Source: Aplidium turbinatum (Eukaryota; Chordata; Ascidiacea; Aplousobranchia; Polyclinidae). Taken from it: a stretch of DNA of 64,000 nt. How positions within the stretch are numbered: the stretch's first letter is position 1; every line of letters begins with the position of its first letter. Location of the stretch: NCBI GenBank assembly GCA_918807975.1, contig OU964925.1:28617608-28681607 (forward strand), written 5' to 3'. Positions 22,665-34,600 of this stretch are shown here, piece by piece. A model generated the notes under the pieces. It saw nothing but the letters and a program-made list of their open reading frames with translations. It ran no database searches and was not told where the DNA came from. Both the position numbers and the translations under genes were made by a program.

Positions 22665-25600
22665 CTGACTTTTCGTTGCGCACGGAATGAAGAAACCTGG
22701 TTGCTATGACGACGTCGGCCATTCGTGGCAACGGCGTCGCTGACGAGTCGGTCGCCGGTGACGTCATGAACGAAGACTGTGACGGCAGAACGCCCGGAAG
22801 TGACGCAGAGGTGGTCTGTCCGAGCCGGATGTGGTCGACGGCCTGGAGAATAATGGAATGCGGATACGGAGGCAAGCGAGAGTTGGAGGACGCGAGAGAA
22901 CGAAGGGCAAGAACTCTATGCTGACCTGAGTAAGAAAAAGTTGAATTTGAAAGCAACAATGAGGGTGGCAATGTTTACTTTGCAAATGTAGATACAAGCG
23001 ATCTGTTTTAACCTGATGCTGCGGGTTCGCTGTGGTAGTAGCGGTTTGTCACTAGCTTTCGGAACACAGTTCCCTAGTCATATGCGATGACAAATGATTG
23101 ATCAATCCTGATGTTTCGAGATGAAGACCAGGCTTCTTTGAAGCAAAATGAATGATATATACATAATGATGAAATCGTCATTGCACATGACTAGTGAACT
23201 GTGTCCCGAAAGCTAGTGCAAACCGCTATTACCACAGCAAACTCGCAGCATCAGGCTAAAACAAGTCGTCTGTATCTACATTTTTGAAGTTTACAATGAT
23301 AATGCTGCTAAAAGCAAAACTCAATCTATAGCGTTGCGATATTTGTTCTGCACTAGTTTCCCATGTAGTACAGCATCACCGCTATCAGCGCTTTACAATG
23401 CCGACAGTTTCAACGTTGTGTTATACACCAATACCGAAAACTCATGCCAACAGTAAATCCTATTTACGTATAAAAGCCAGTGCTATTTTTATAAGGTTTG
23501 CAGTTTGACCCAATAAGGCATCGAACCTATGTCCACTGGCCCAGCAACGGCACTCATGACGTGAACTATTCTCATTTTGCTGATTTTACCAAGAAACGAA
23601 TTTAAGTTATTAGAGCTAATTCATGAACGCCAAGTATTTTAAAGGTAGATAAAGAATTAGTCATCCTCCTTTTACTCTTGAGAAATGGTGTCATTATGTT
23701 TAATAATGCTGCAAAATGCAATTACAAATGCAAATATTGAGCCGCTCCGGCCTGTTAGCATCATCAACGCAGTGAAAGTGGATCATTGTCACGACAACCT
23801 ACGTGATAAATAGCTCGTTTCTAACACAAGAAAAGGACAAATCGAAAATTTTTCAGAATTCTACAGTCAATGCACTGCGTCGATTTCTTGGTTGTAAGCG
23901 TTATCAATGCTTTACTAGTAAATAACCAAAAATGTTGTTAGCATTAAGCATCACTCACTCTGCCAAGATTGGGCGGCAGCACTTGTGTTCTCAGGAGCTT
24001 GTCTGTGGTAGGGAGGCGGGGGAGGTTCGAAATATTCCATTTCGTCCAAACCAGCGCTTTTGTGGAAAGTACTTGAGCGATTGACGATTCTATTAAGTTA
24101 ATGAAAAATCAAATTATGGTAAAATCATCTGCAGCGTTAAGGTAAAGTTTGTCCAGGAAAGAACATGAAAATTTACTCATGGGCTTCAAAATGTAAAATT
24201 AAGCAAAGCGTTTAAAAATGTCAGGATTTGTGTGTGCCTGACGCAAATTAATGTATTTTTCATTGAAAGAACATTATAAATATTATTTATCTATCATCAT
24301 ACTCTATCAATACTTCTCATAAAATTATATTTAAAAATTATATCCCTCATAAACCGGCCAATGCACGTCACTCACCTGTCTGACGTGTGTGTTCTCACAT
24401 TGGGGGATCCACCATACGGTGCCACAGGGTAAATATGACAAGTCCCACGTAATGTGCTGGCGATGAACCAACGACTGTCCCAACTAAAACGAAGCTCCTG
24501 GACCTGATGATGATGATTGTTGAAACAAACGTTAACTCATTAAGTACTTTTTAAAACAAGACTTAGCTCAGTTGATGAAGTCCGTAGCCGGTCGTTTAGT
24601 CGACAGACATTTGGTCGACAGGACGTTTGGTCGGCGGACATTTGGTCGACAGGACATTTGGGTTAGGGTTAGGTTAGGGTTAAAGTTAGTTAACTAACCC
24701 TAACCCTAAAATGAATCGTTCTGTCGACCTAACGTCCTGTCGACCAAATGTCTTGTCGACCAAATGTCTGTCGACCAAACGTCTTGTCGACCAAATGTCT
24801 GTCGACCAAATGTCTGTCGACCAAATGACCGGGTACCATGAAGTTAGTCATGTGGGCTGACGAAACGTTAAAAATAACGCGGGATATCGTCTTCAATACA
24901 TAGTGGTAACAAAAATTATTTGTCTAAGAGACAGTGACAACTCAGTTTGTTTTTATTTCTGACTAACACTACGAAGAAAATAATAGACTTCGCCAAACAT
25001 AGCAGCGGTCAAGAAAAAAGTAGAGTAGAAGCAACAAAACGCGAACGATATAACGTGCTTGATACCGAAATAGGATAATCAGTTTAAAATATGGTACGGT
25101 CGCAACACCTTGTATATATTTATTTAAGTACGACGAACATGCTTTGGCACGGGTCCATGTGTGCTACCATTTAACAGCTGAATGAAGTGAGACAAAAGTC
25201 TCGTACACGACGCGAAGTCGGTGGTTGCTGGCCATTGAATTATCGCCAGATACTGGTCCTGGAGACATTTGGTGTCGGATCGCAGAGAAAAATGAATAAT
25301 TAATTCATGTAATTTTCGTTGTAAAAGCCGCGCATACGAAATTTTCGTCATCATACGGTTTAAAAATCATTTCACGGGAAAAGGAGTAAGAATGAAAAAT
25401 TTTCTACTTTGGAACACTTCAGTATACTGGTGCGTAAAACAGTGCAAATAAAAAAGTGTATAAGAAAGTGTGCATAAAAATTTAACTCCGAGTTAAAATA
25501 CGGAAGTTAAAATAAGCCAATTGAAGAAGCAGGTTTCATGACAAAAACACGTCCAAACGATAGATTATCCACTACTATCATTCATTCGGCACTAGCTGAA

Positions 25601-28600
25601 GCTCTCTATTCATTTCTCGTGGGTTTTCTAACTTCTGTCGTCAAGGTATCTTCTTTTAGCATACAGTATGAGGTGGTGGCAGTAACGTTATTCCATACAG
25701 GCACTACAGCCATTGAACTGTTACTATCAAGCGCTGTAAGTTTGGCATTTCCATCTCGAGATCCGTAAACTGGGCAGTGATGTGTTGTGCGGTTTTGGAG
25801 GCTGATCCACAGGATAACGAATCGGTAAAATCCCATAGAAATATATTGCAATTAAAACATCCTACCCCAGAACGAAGACCATTTATCTTTACCTTATCTT
25901 TGAGGGGAACTCAGATGCTGTAGAAGTGAGGTATTTGGAGGTACTGCCAACTGATGACAGGTAGGTCAAAGAAGCCATTACGCTGCTATGCAGTCGCTAT
26001 TACACCTATAGCTTAGTGCACTTTTAGTTTAATATTCACGTTTCTATAAATTGGCAACCCCGTTTGAACCTTCAAGCATTCGTTGACATTTGTCAACGAT
26101 GGTTCGAAGTACAAGCTACCAACTAGCACGAAGGAAATCTGCCTAGCAATCACTTTGAAAATGACACCAGCCAACAACGAGGCTTTATTTTATTAAAAAT
26201 GTTTAATTTATGAGTCAAAGTAATTAAAGTTCTCGTTCGAAGAGATTATTTTCATAATTTCAACGTTTTATTTCGGTGGCTTTGACTTGTAAAGATCACG
26301 TCAGGAGATACCGAATTTTCCAATTGGCCTCTCACATCGCCGATCACAAGACAAAAAATCTCAACCCTACACTTGAATGAAAATCATCTTTATTAAATAT
26401 AGAGACTGTAAAATGCTTTTGAAAAGAAATAACATATTGTGCCCTGTGTTTTCAATATCCAAGTGCTTCATGCTCTATGCAAATAAGCCATGACGCACTG
26501 CACAAAGAACTAGTGCAGCTATCTGCAATGTGTAGCATGAGAAAATTTGCTTTTTCCAGTTGCACTGCGATAGTTGATTAGATACAAAGCATTTTTTTGT
26601 AATTTTACGTTATTAAACGTTATAACAACAAGACAATCTTGCCTGAAAACAAAACTTAAACACAAAAAATCAACCCGAAACAAACCTCCGCGGGTGTTGT
26701 TCCTCTCCACAGTGTGTACAAGTGGTGGACTGCAGCCAGTGGGGAGCCCCCGGGGTGGGGAAGGATGGAGAAGATGTGGAATGCGTGACCCAGATCGTCA
26801 GCGGTTGCGAGGAGACGACCGGACGGGGACAGTTCGAGATGGGTTATGCATTGATCAGTGTGAGCTACGAAGTGAGCGACTACAAACTCTTTTTCTACGT
26901 CACAATCGTTCTCTATCGCCACCTTACGGTCATCTTTGTTCTGAAATATTGACAAAATGCACAAAGATACAAACTGAGACAACACAACACATTCAGGCTT
27001 ACAACGAAAGGCTGTTTAAATTTTTATTAAAGCACTGCGCATTGACTCCCGCATCGTCGTGTGAGCCCATGGGGCTGAGGATCTATCCTTTCAGCACCCC
27101 ATGTTTCCCGAGTTGCTCTGAGAAGCCCTTGGAGGGCAGCCGCTGTTTTGTTGATTGGTTTTAAATCTTTATCTTCGGACTGACAAAGCCTTGATTGGTT
27201 ATTCTTGGTAGTTTCGCATACTTGTAGAGGCTCTTGATGCAGGGCCGGTTACCGAGATTGACTGAGTGAAGTTTTCCGATTGTTGAAGTGTTGTTGCCGA
27301 AAAATTATTCCATCCATTACGTGACGCTGAATGGAGAGCAGTTCTTAGAATGCATTGCTCAAGCGCACACCCCGAGAGTCGAACCAGCGCCGCTTTATCT
27401 TGAAGCTTCTTCGTTCACGAAGTCACGCGCTAATCAACTGAGCTATCGGGGCGACGTCATCGTCGTCTCGTCATTCAAGGCATGCAGACCCACTGGTCCT
27501 TTTGGAGGCTCCGATTAACTCTGTTGGATAATCGGTGTAGTGTACAAATATATAATGCACATTGCACAGCGAGAGGAAAATCAACTTAGACTAACTAACT
27601 GCGTACGACTAAGCGGAACTCATGGAAAAGAACGAAAGAAAATACAAAACATTTCCTCACTCGTTGCAAAAATTCTTGCATCTTCCTGACATCAAGCACC
27701 GTCACTAGACCGTTGCAGTCGCCCGCGCCGTCATTCTCGCTGATAACACTTCCGCTCATCGATCGGCTCGACCCCCAGCGTGACGTCATTGATGACGTGG
27801 ACGTTTCGTCATGGGATGAAGACAAGCGACTCTTCGAAGCCAGCCAATTAACGGTGTCACCAACGGTTGAAATACCTTTGCTAATCGTCTAAACAAAAGA
27901 AGAGAAACTCTGACCAATGTCGTTTTGAAGGGCTAATAGTTTCAAGCTTACGTAAATTATCACACATTGAAACCATACAGTCTCAAAATGTTTGGGTCAG
28001 TGATAACTCGGTAAGCATCCGATACCCGTAGCTGATAAAGCACCGCCCTTCTTCAAAAAAGGTAATTGTCACTGATTGAATAGCTTAATTATTATGAACT
28101 GCATATGATGTTTCGGGACAGATACTTGTTGGACAGATACTTTGTGCTATTAATAAAAATTCGCGGACAATATCATTTGAAAAACTGCTTCAAACCACCA
28201 ACAAACTGCACACAAAGCTTTGCAGCATGGCAACCAATTTTGCAGTAAAGAGAGCACAATAGCTGACTTGACAAGTGCTAAAGGAGGCAAGCAGTGTTCC
28301 TGTTCCCTCTAATGAAATTTCACCATGCGCAAAATATTTTTGTGCGCATTATGATTTTAAGGCAGATTTAGCAGAATAGCGTTGCAAGTTGCAAAAATAA
28401 TATCTCACTGCATAAATGACCCAGTTTTACAGCGCAATTGCGCACTCCAGAGAGAACATTGGTGGCAAGTTCGATTCTAGGAGACATATCATTCTTAGAG
28501 CCGCAAGGACTATTTCGGGGAGAGAATGGTTTCCAGGCGAGATACTAAATAACATCACACATATATAATATAAACACAAACAATATTAAGCTTCAAGCAG

Positions 28601-31600
28601 AGACATCACAAGCATTCCCTACCTTAGCTGCATTCAATACTGATGTGACGTATGACTGTGTTCCCTCGCCAATGATTCCGCCCGCTGACTGAAAGTTAGT
28701 TAATGGCTGCAAGAAAATGCAAGTCAGTAAAAGACCTTATCAAATTAATCATAGCAAGCAGATTTCCCAGTTTTAACGTCCGTAAAGGACGATTTTATTA
28801 CCCAGCTATTTCACAGATATGTATATTGTATAAACACAACGCTTATGAGATGTTATGATGAGCACTTCCACAAATGTGGCGTACAATGTACTTGATAGCG
28901 CTTCTACACGACAGCGCTAAAATTGTCCGCTGTGTAAAGTGCTGAAAGCGATGCATATCTACGATGGATACAGCACAATAAAAATTTTTATTATTTTTAT
29001 TATTAGATGAGCATCAGTGGTATTCAGATGCTTCCCTAGGTGGCGTATGCTCACGTGGCAGTGTTACAACAAAAGTGAGCAGCCAGTGATCATTATCGTC
29101 CTTGTTATCAAACAATGAATCACCATTGCATAACGGCGTATGTTGCAATAAAGTGCTTACCACGGCAGGAGAGTAAACGAGCCATCGCGTTCCCAAGGCA
29201 ACGGGATGAACCATGTTGTTGTGACAGGGTGAACAATCTGGATAGAAATATAAACCATACTAGCAAGTGAAGGTGAACGCCACATCAGGTAAGTCATTAC
29301 TTTACTCCAAGTAAGAATGATTTTAAATAAAACCAATTATACACTCTTCTTCTTTCGTATGAGAGATTGGTTTTTGGACTACGTTTCATTGGGGTCAAAT
29401 GTCCGGGCAGTCTACGAGCAACCACTTGATTGTAGAGTCCTCCAGCGTTGTCAGGCCAACTGCCCTTGATGGAGTAAACGTCGGGCAGTGGTAGAGGATG
29501 TAGTCTGCTGTCTGTTCCTCTGCACCACAGTTGCATGCCGCAGATTTTGATAGGCTCCATTTGTGCATCAAGGATGAGAAGCGCCCAACACCCATGCGGA
29601 GGCGGTTCAGCCGTATCCAGACAGGTCGGCTGAGCTCCTTTCCTGGTGGCATGGGTTCAGCGTCGGGGACAAAGGTGTGAAGTCTGGAGGTGTTGTTTGT
29701 GTCCACTCCTCTTGCCAGGTATTGGCGATCCAGGGTGAGGCACTGATGTTGTGCTCCAGCAAGGATTGTGCTTGAGCAACAAAGGGGCTTCTCGATTTAA
29801 GGCGTTTCTTTATTGCCGGTCTGGTGATGTAGCTATGGAGCGCGTAGTGTGACTCCAGTGACCGGCAAGCCAGGTCATATAGATGTATTGATTGATCATA
29901 TTGATGTGACCACATCACACCCAATATCAAAGTTAAAGAAAAAGTACCTTTAATGACAAAGACCAGTTCCAGCGTTCTCAGATGGAAAGCGTGTATGGAG
30001 TCCTTCAGAATGACGAGGAACATTGACGATGGGCCACAGTAAATATTCATGACGTCACTCGGGAACTGCAGCTTCTTCACCTGGTCTCCGGTCCTCAGCG
30101 AATGTATCGTCACATCGGCAAACATTTGCTTACTGTAAAGTAAAAATTAAATGTTTATTCAATCTAGTCTAAAAAGCAAGCCTGTTCAATAAGCAAGTTC
30201 TTCCTGTTGTGATTCATTAATTCTGCCTTACACTTCTATGATTGTGAAGCAATACTTGCGCGCCCGATTAGCTCAGTTGATAAAGTGTCCTACTGTTTGG
30301 GTGTGTGCTTGAGCAACGCATTTTTAAGAACAACTTTTCGTTTAGCAGTTACCTAATTGATGGAATAATTTACAGAAAGCAACAATTGATGGAATAACTT
30401 ACACTTCAAAAAGAAGAAACTTCATACTGCTCTGACAGGCCTGCGTTAGTGGTTTAAAGCCTCTACAAGTGTGGAAAAACTGCCATGATTAAGTTGTCGG
30501 AAACGCTTATTCAGTTAAGAATAAATATTTCGACAAATAAATAAATTAATGTAACAATAGTAAAGTACAATTTATCGTTAAAACGTAGTGACAGAGCAAG
30601 AAAAAGAAATGCTGGACACAAATCGCATAGTTCAGTGGATTATTTTTTGCAAGTTTTGTTGATACGTACTAATGTTTAAACATTCTATAATCAACCAGAA
30701 AGGGTCAGCATAATTGGTTCATTAGTTAACCGAAATATACCGAAACTACAGAACAGAAAGAAAAGTTCATCTTACAGTCAATGAGTCATGTCTCAAATTG
30801 CAATTAGAGTTGGCATCGAACATACGCGTATTGAACTTACCTGTCAGTGGCCAGGCATATGGCCATCAATGGGCGCTTTGCTTGGAATTCATCGCTATCG
30901 CCTGCAAGTAAAGTTCTCTTCAGGTTAGTAGACAATCGATCGTCGATTAGTTTCTATCCGATTAATAAAGGTAGTCCTTTTAACGTTGATTCAACGTTTA
31001 TGCAAATGACAGCTATTCGATATAAGCCAATCGGTGAAATATTACAACACTTCACCTGGCTCCCCAAAATATTAATCACAGCAAAGAAACTTATATGCAT
31101 TGCTAGTGAACATGATTAGGGCTTGGTATCAGAATAACGGTTGAAGAATATTGCAACACTCATGCGAGTGGCAGTTGGCCAACAATGAAAAGTCAAATAA
31201 ACGGGACAGTGAAAATGCAGCAATATATTGAAATATGAGACCAAACATACAGAAAATATAGCAATTTCGTGACAACAGTGTGGATGGATGGAAATTCAAA
31301 TTAGAACCAATAAAGTAAAGGTCTGTGTATTGAAAGTTTAGGCGAGCATTGGCAGCGGAAACAAAAAGTGATTCATCTTGACTCTTGAGACATGGATAAA
31401 AATAAATTTAAAATTGTATATACAACTTATCAATGATCTCCAAGATGAAGGAACTTACGGGCTGGTGGTGGAGGCGGCAACAGACAAGTTGTCTTCACTG
31501 GACCATCCCGGAGCGAGAACATCTCCTGCGCCTCTCCATTTGCCTGAAACAAAGTTAGGATGAAAATTGAATTGACAAGTTAACTTGGATCGTTCGGTTG

Positions 31601-34600
31601 TATCACAAATGAAGGGTCTTTGTAAAACTTCTTTTCATCCTCAATAACATGGAGGAACCAGAACAAAGGTTGAGAGACATCAGCGTCTATTTTCACTTAA
31701 CTTAGATAGGTCAGTTAACCGTTTCAATCTAACTGTTTGCATTAGATAAGTTCTTGTCCCACGCACGACTGTACCAGAAACTCTTCAGGGTATGACGTTG
31801 CACAACGTAGTTTTTAAAGATCAGCAACACATAAATGTTGTTACCCAGCAGAATGCAGATGGATATGTAAATTGCAGATTGAACACAAGTGGACAACTGA
31901 AAACTTCATGAAAGCAAAAGCTGACAAAGTCTAAAATGAGTGATGCTAGGAGCAAAAGCTCTGTAGTAGGGACTTTTGTTGTCTCTTGGCCTTCTTTAAA
32001 AAGTGTCCACAAAATGTTGGCTCGTTGCAACAACTAAGAAAACGTATCAAAGAAAGTTGAAGGAAACAGAAAATTGAAAAGACAGACAATGTAACACACA
32101 GAATTTAAAGATGTAGTTTTAGGAAGTAAAAGACTGAAAATTGATGAAACAGGGCGACGAATCCGTTTTCAAGTCGTACAGTGAAAATGACATCTGTTGA
32201 TTGACAAAATCCCATCGATCTGGGAATATAACCATACAAACTATTCCTTTGATAAGCAATAAGCATCTGGCAATAATTACTAGTGTTACATCACATGTTG
32301 TTGCAATACCTTGATAAAATTGTAAGCAAGTAATCTGAATAAGCCATGTATTTTAAAATTATTCAAATTCACAGTTAATTCAAGGTAACAGAATTCCAAT
32401 CACAAAATGGAAAGGTAGCTATATATTATCACGTAAATTTGAATATTCAATTGAGGACATAAAGATAACAACATGCCTCATTTCAACATCACAAATTCAT
32501 CAACCGATCTATTTCAAGTACAGGCCATTTTCAAAGGAAAGTTTCAAAATAAACTCAATTTCAATCTGTATAATGAACACAACATGCATTATGCATGCAG
32601 TGTGGACGTCAAGATCCTATCCTTCACAACAGAAGTAACACAGTTATCTATTGTGATGTTGGCTTTAATCAAATGTAAGTTATTCTTCTGTTAAGGAAAT
32701 GACGCTTGTCCTTTAAAAAATTCTTTATAGAAAACTGTCAAAAACAAGTTAGATTTTAATAGGCAGTAACAACTTCTGGTAATCAACCACATAAACATAA
32801 TGGTGCTTGTTTATGCCTCAGTCTCTACACAGAAACAGCTTGTTACCCATAAGTGATATTATATTATCATTTTTTTTATTTTCTTGAGACATTGCAATGT
32901 AAAAAAGTAAGTTTGCTCGTACAAGAGCTAGAAATCTGTTGTGCAAGTGCAGAATGCCCACATACGTCATACACCTTTCAATAACCACCACAAAATGTAG
33001 ATAGACCGTACAAGTGTTGTACATAAAAAGTAACTCTTTGCTTTGGGAGATTGCGTATGCTTACTAAAGGTGCAAAAATACTTTCAACAGAAGTTATCAA
33101 AACAGTACAGGCCTCGAAATTCGTTTTTGTTGACGGCGGACAAACGTGTCCGGTCTGAGCAGCTATCTCGGCGGACAAATTAAGTCTCACGGCGGACGCA
33201 CCAGTTTTAACGTCGATCGTCATGCTTAATCACTTTATCTTGATATTTCTTCGCCATCTGAGAAGTATAGCTAATAGCTATACGGTTTAGAAGGCTTCAA
33301 ATTTCAGCGAAGTCACTCTAAAAGGCTTTCATCAGACCAACGACGTGCGCTTGAAGAGTCAAAGCGCCGTGTAGCTGCTTGATACACCGCATAACTGATT
33401 AACTTCCACCGAACGAGGTCGTGTGGATTCTTGCGTCACAATGCTCTGGGCACGAGTAGGAAAACTTCTACACTAACGCTACTATTTTCTGCTGTGCAAA
33501 GTATCACTGGGCTTTTTTAGTTTGTTTTTACGTGTCATTTGAGCGAAAGTGAATTTTCCCTGGGCTTTTTCTTACTGTAATACCAAAACTTAACAAATTT
33601 TGCTGCATCTTGCCGTAATAGCCTACTCGCATTTCTAATTTTGTAACCAACCTTTCCCTATCAATATTACTCGGAGATCAAAGCCAAACATTGTGACATA
33701 AGACTTGAACTAAGTCACGCGTGATTAGAGTAGAAGTACCGGTACTCCCATCGATTCTTAGCGAAGAGTTCATCTTTGTTACGATGATTCAATGTCATCA
33801 ATCGTTGAAGCAACATAAAAATCAAAAGTTTTCCTGCTTGAATGGAAGCTAAGGGATACAGTACGGTATTCACATTTTCTAGATGAGCGCTAGAATGCAC
33901 GGGAAATTGTATTCTCGCAACAATTGTTCGAATGTTCGTGCTATGCAATGACGATTTGAATCGCCAGTTTCTGTGTTATTTCTCGGCGGACAAATATGAC
34001 CGATCTAGAGGGTACTTCCCGCGGACATCACATGCTGTGACGGCGGACATGTCCGCGGTGTCCGCCGTAAATTTCGAGGCCTGCAGTATAGGCTTATAGC
34101 TGCTCAAGATACCCGAGACACTCAAAAATAGATGATCATCAGCAACTTGGTAGTGAATATACAAGCAAAATATGAAACAACTAGGGCTGAATGATACAGT
34201 CAATGTTTAATGAGAGTAAAAGGTAGGTAGCCTACCTATAAATAAACTATTATCACAACGTTTTTTGCAACTAGCCATACAGATACAATTGCAGTGAGTG
34301 GGACATGAATTGGTTTACAAATACAACTGAAAACAATCAAAGAAAATTGGACAAACGAGGAAACAAAAAATTAAAAACAAAATTCCTTAAAATTAGCAAC
34401 CAAACTCACCATTAAATTCCACATCTGCATGCCATTGGAATAACCAAGAACAAGTAACACCGAAGCATTAGCTTGTTCTAACCCTTCATAACCAAATGTG
34501 TCAGCATAAGAGAAATACTTGACCCAGGCTATGGGTTCTTTTTCATCAAGAGGGGCAGCCTGAGCATAAGCCTGCAGTCAAAGAAGTACAAATTAATTTT

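Noticed and set aside
25124-25354. 76-codon minus-strand open frame followed closely by AATAAA
   Set aside because: No domain, no splice partner, and AATAAA is common in AT-rich DNA.
25893-25978. Minus-strand ATG-to-donor open stretch (MASLTYLSSVGSTSKYL...) inside BCAS3 intron 10, resembling a first exon of a nested gene
   Set aside because: No acceptor nearby continues the frame into a convincing second exon, the peptide matches no family I know, and it cannot fit the BCAS3 phase.
26574-27164. 196-codon plus-strand open frame, the second longest in the window after the last AGTPBP1-like exon or its neighbours
   Set aside because: It is the antisense shadow of BCAS3 exon 10 and of the adjacent SINE.
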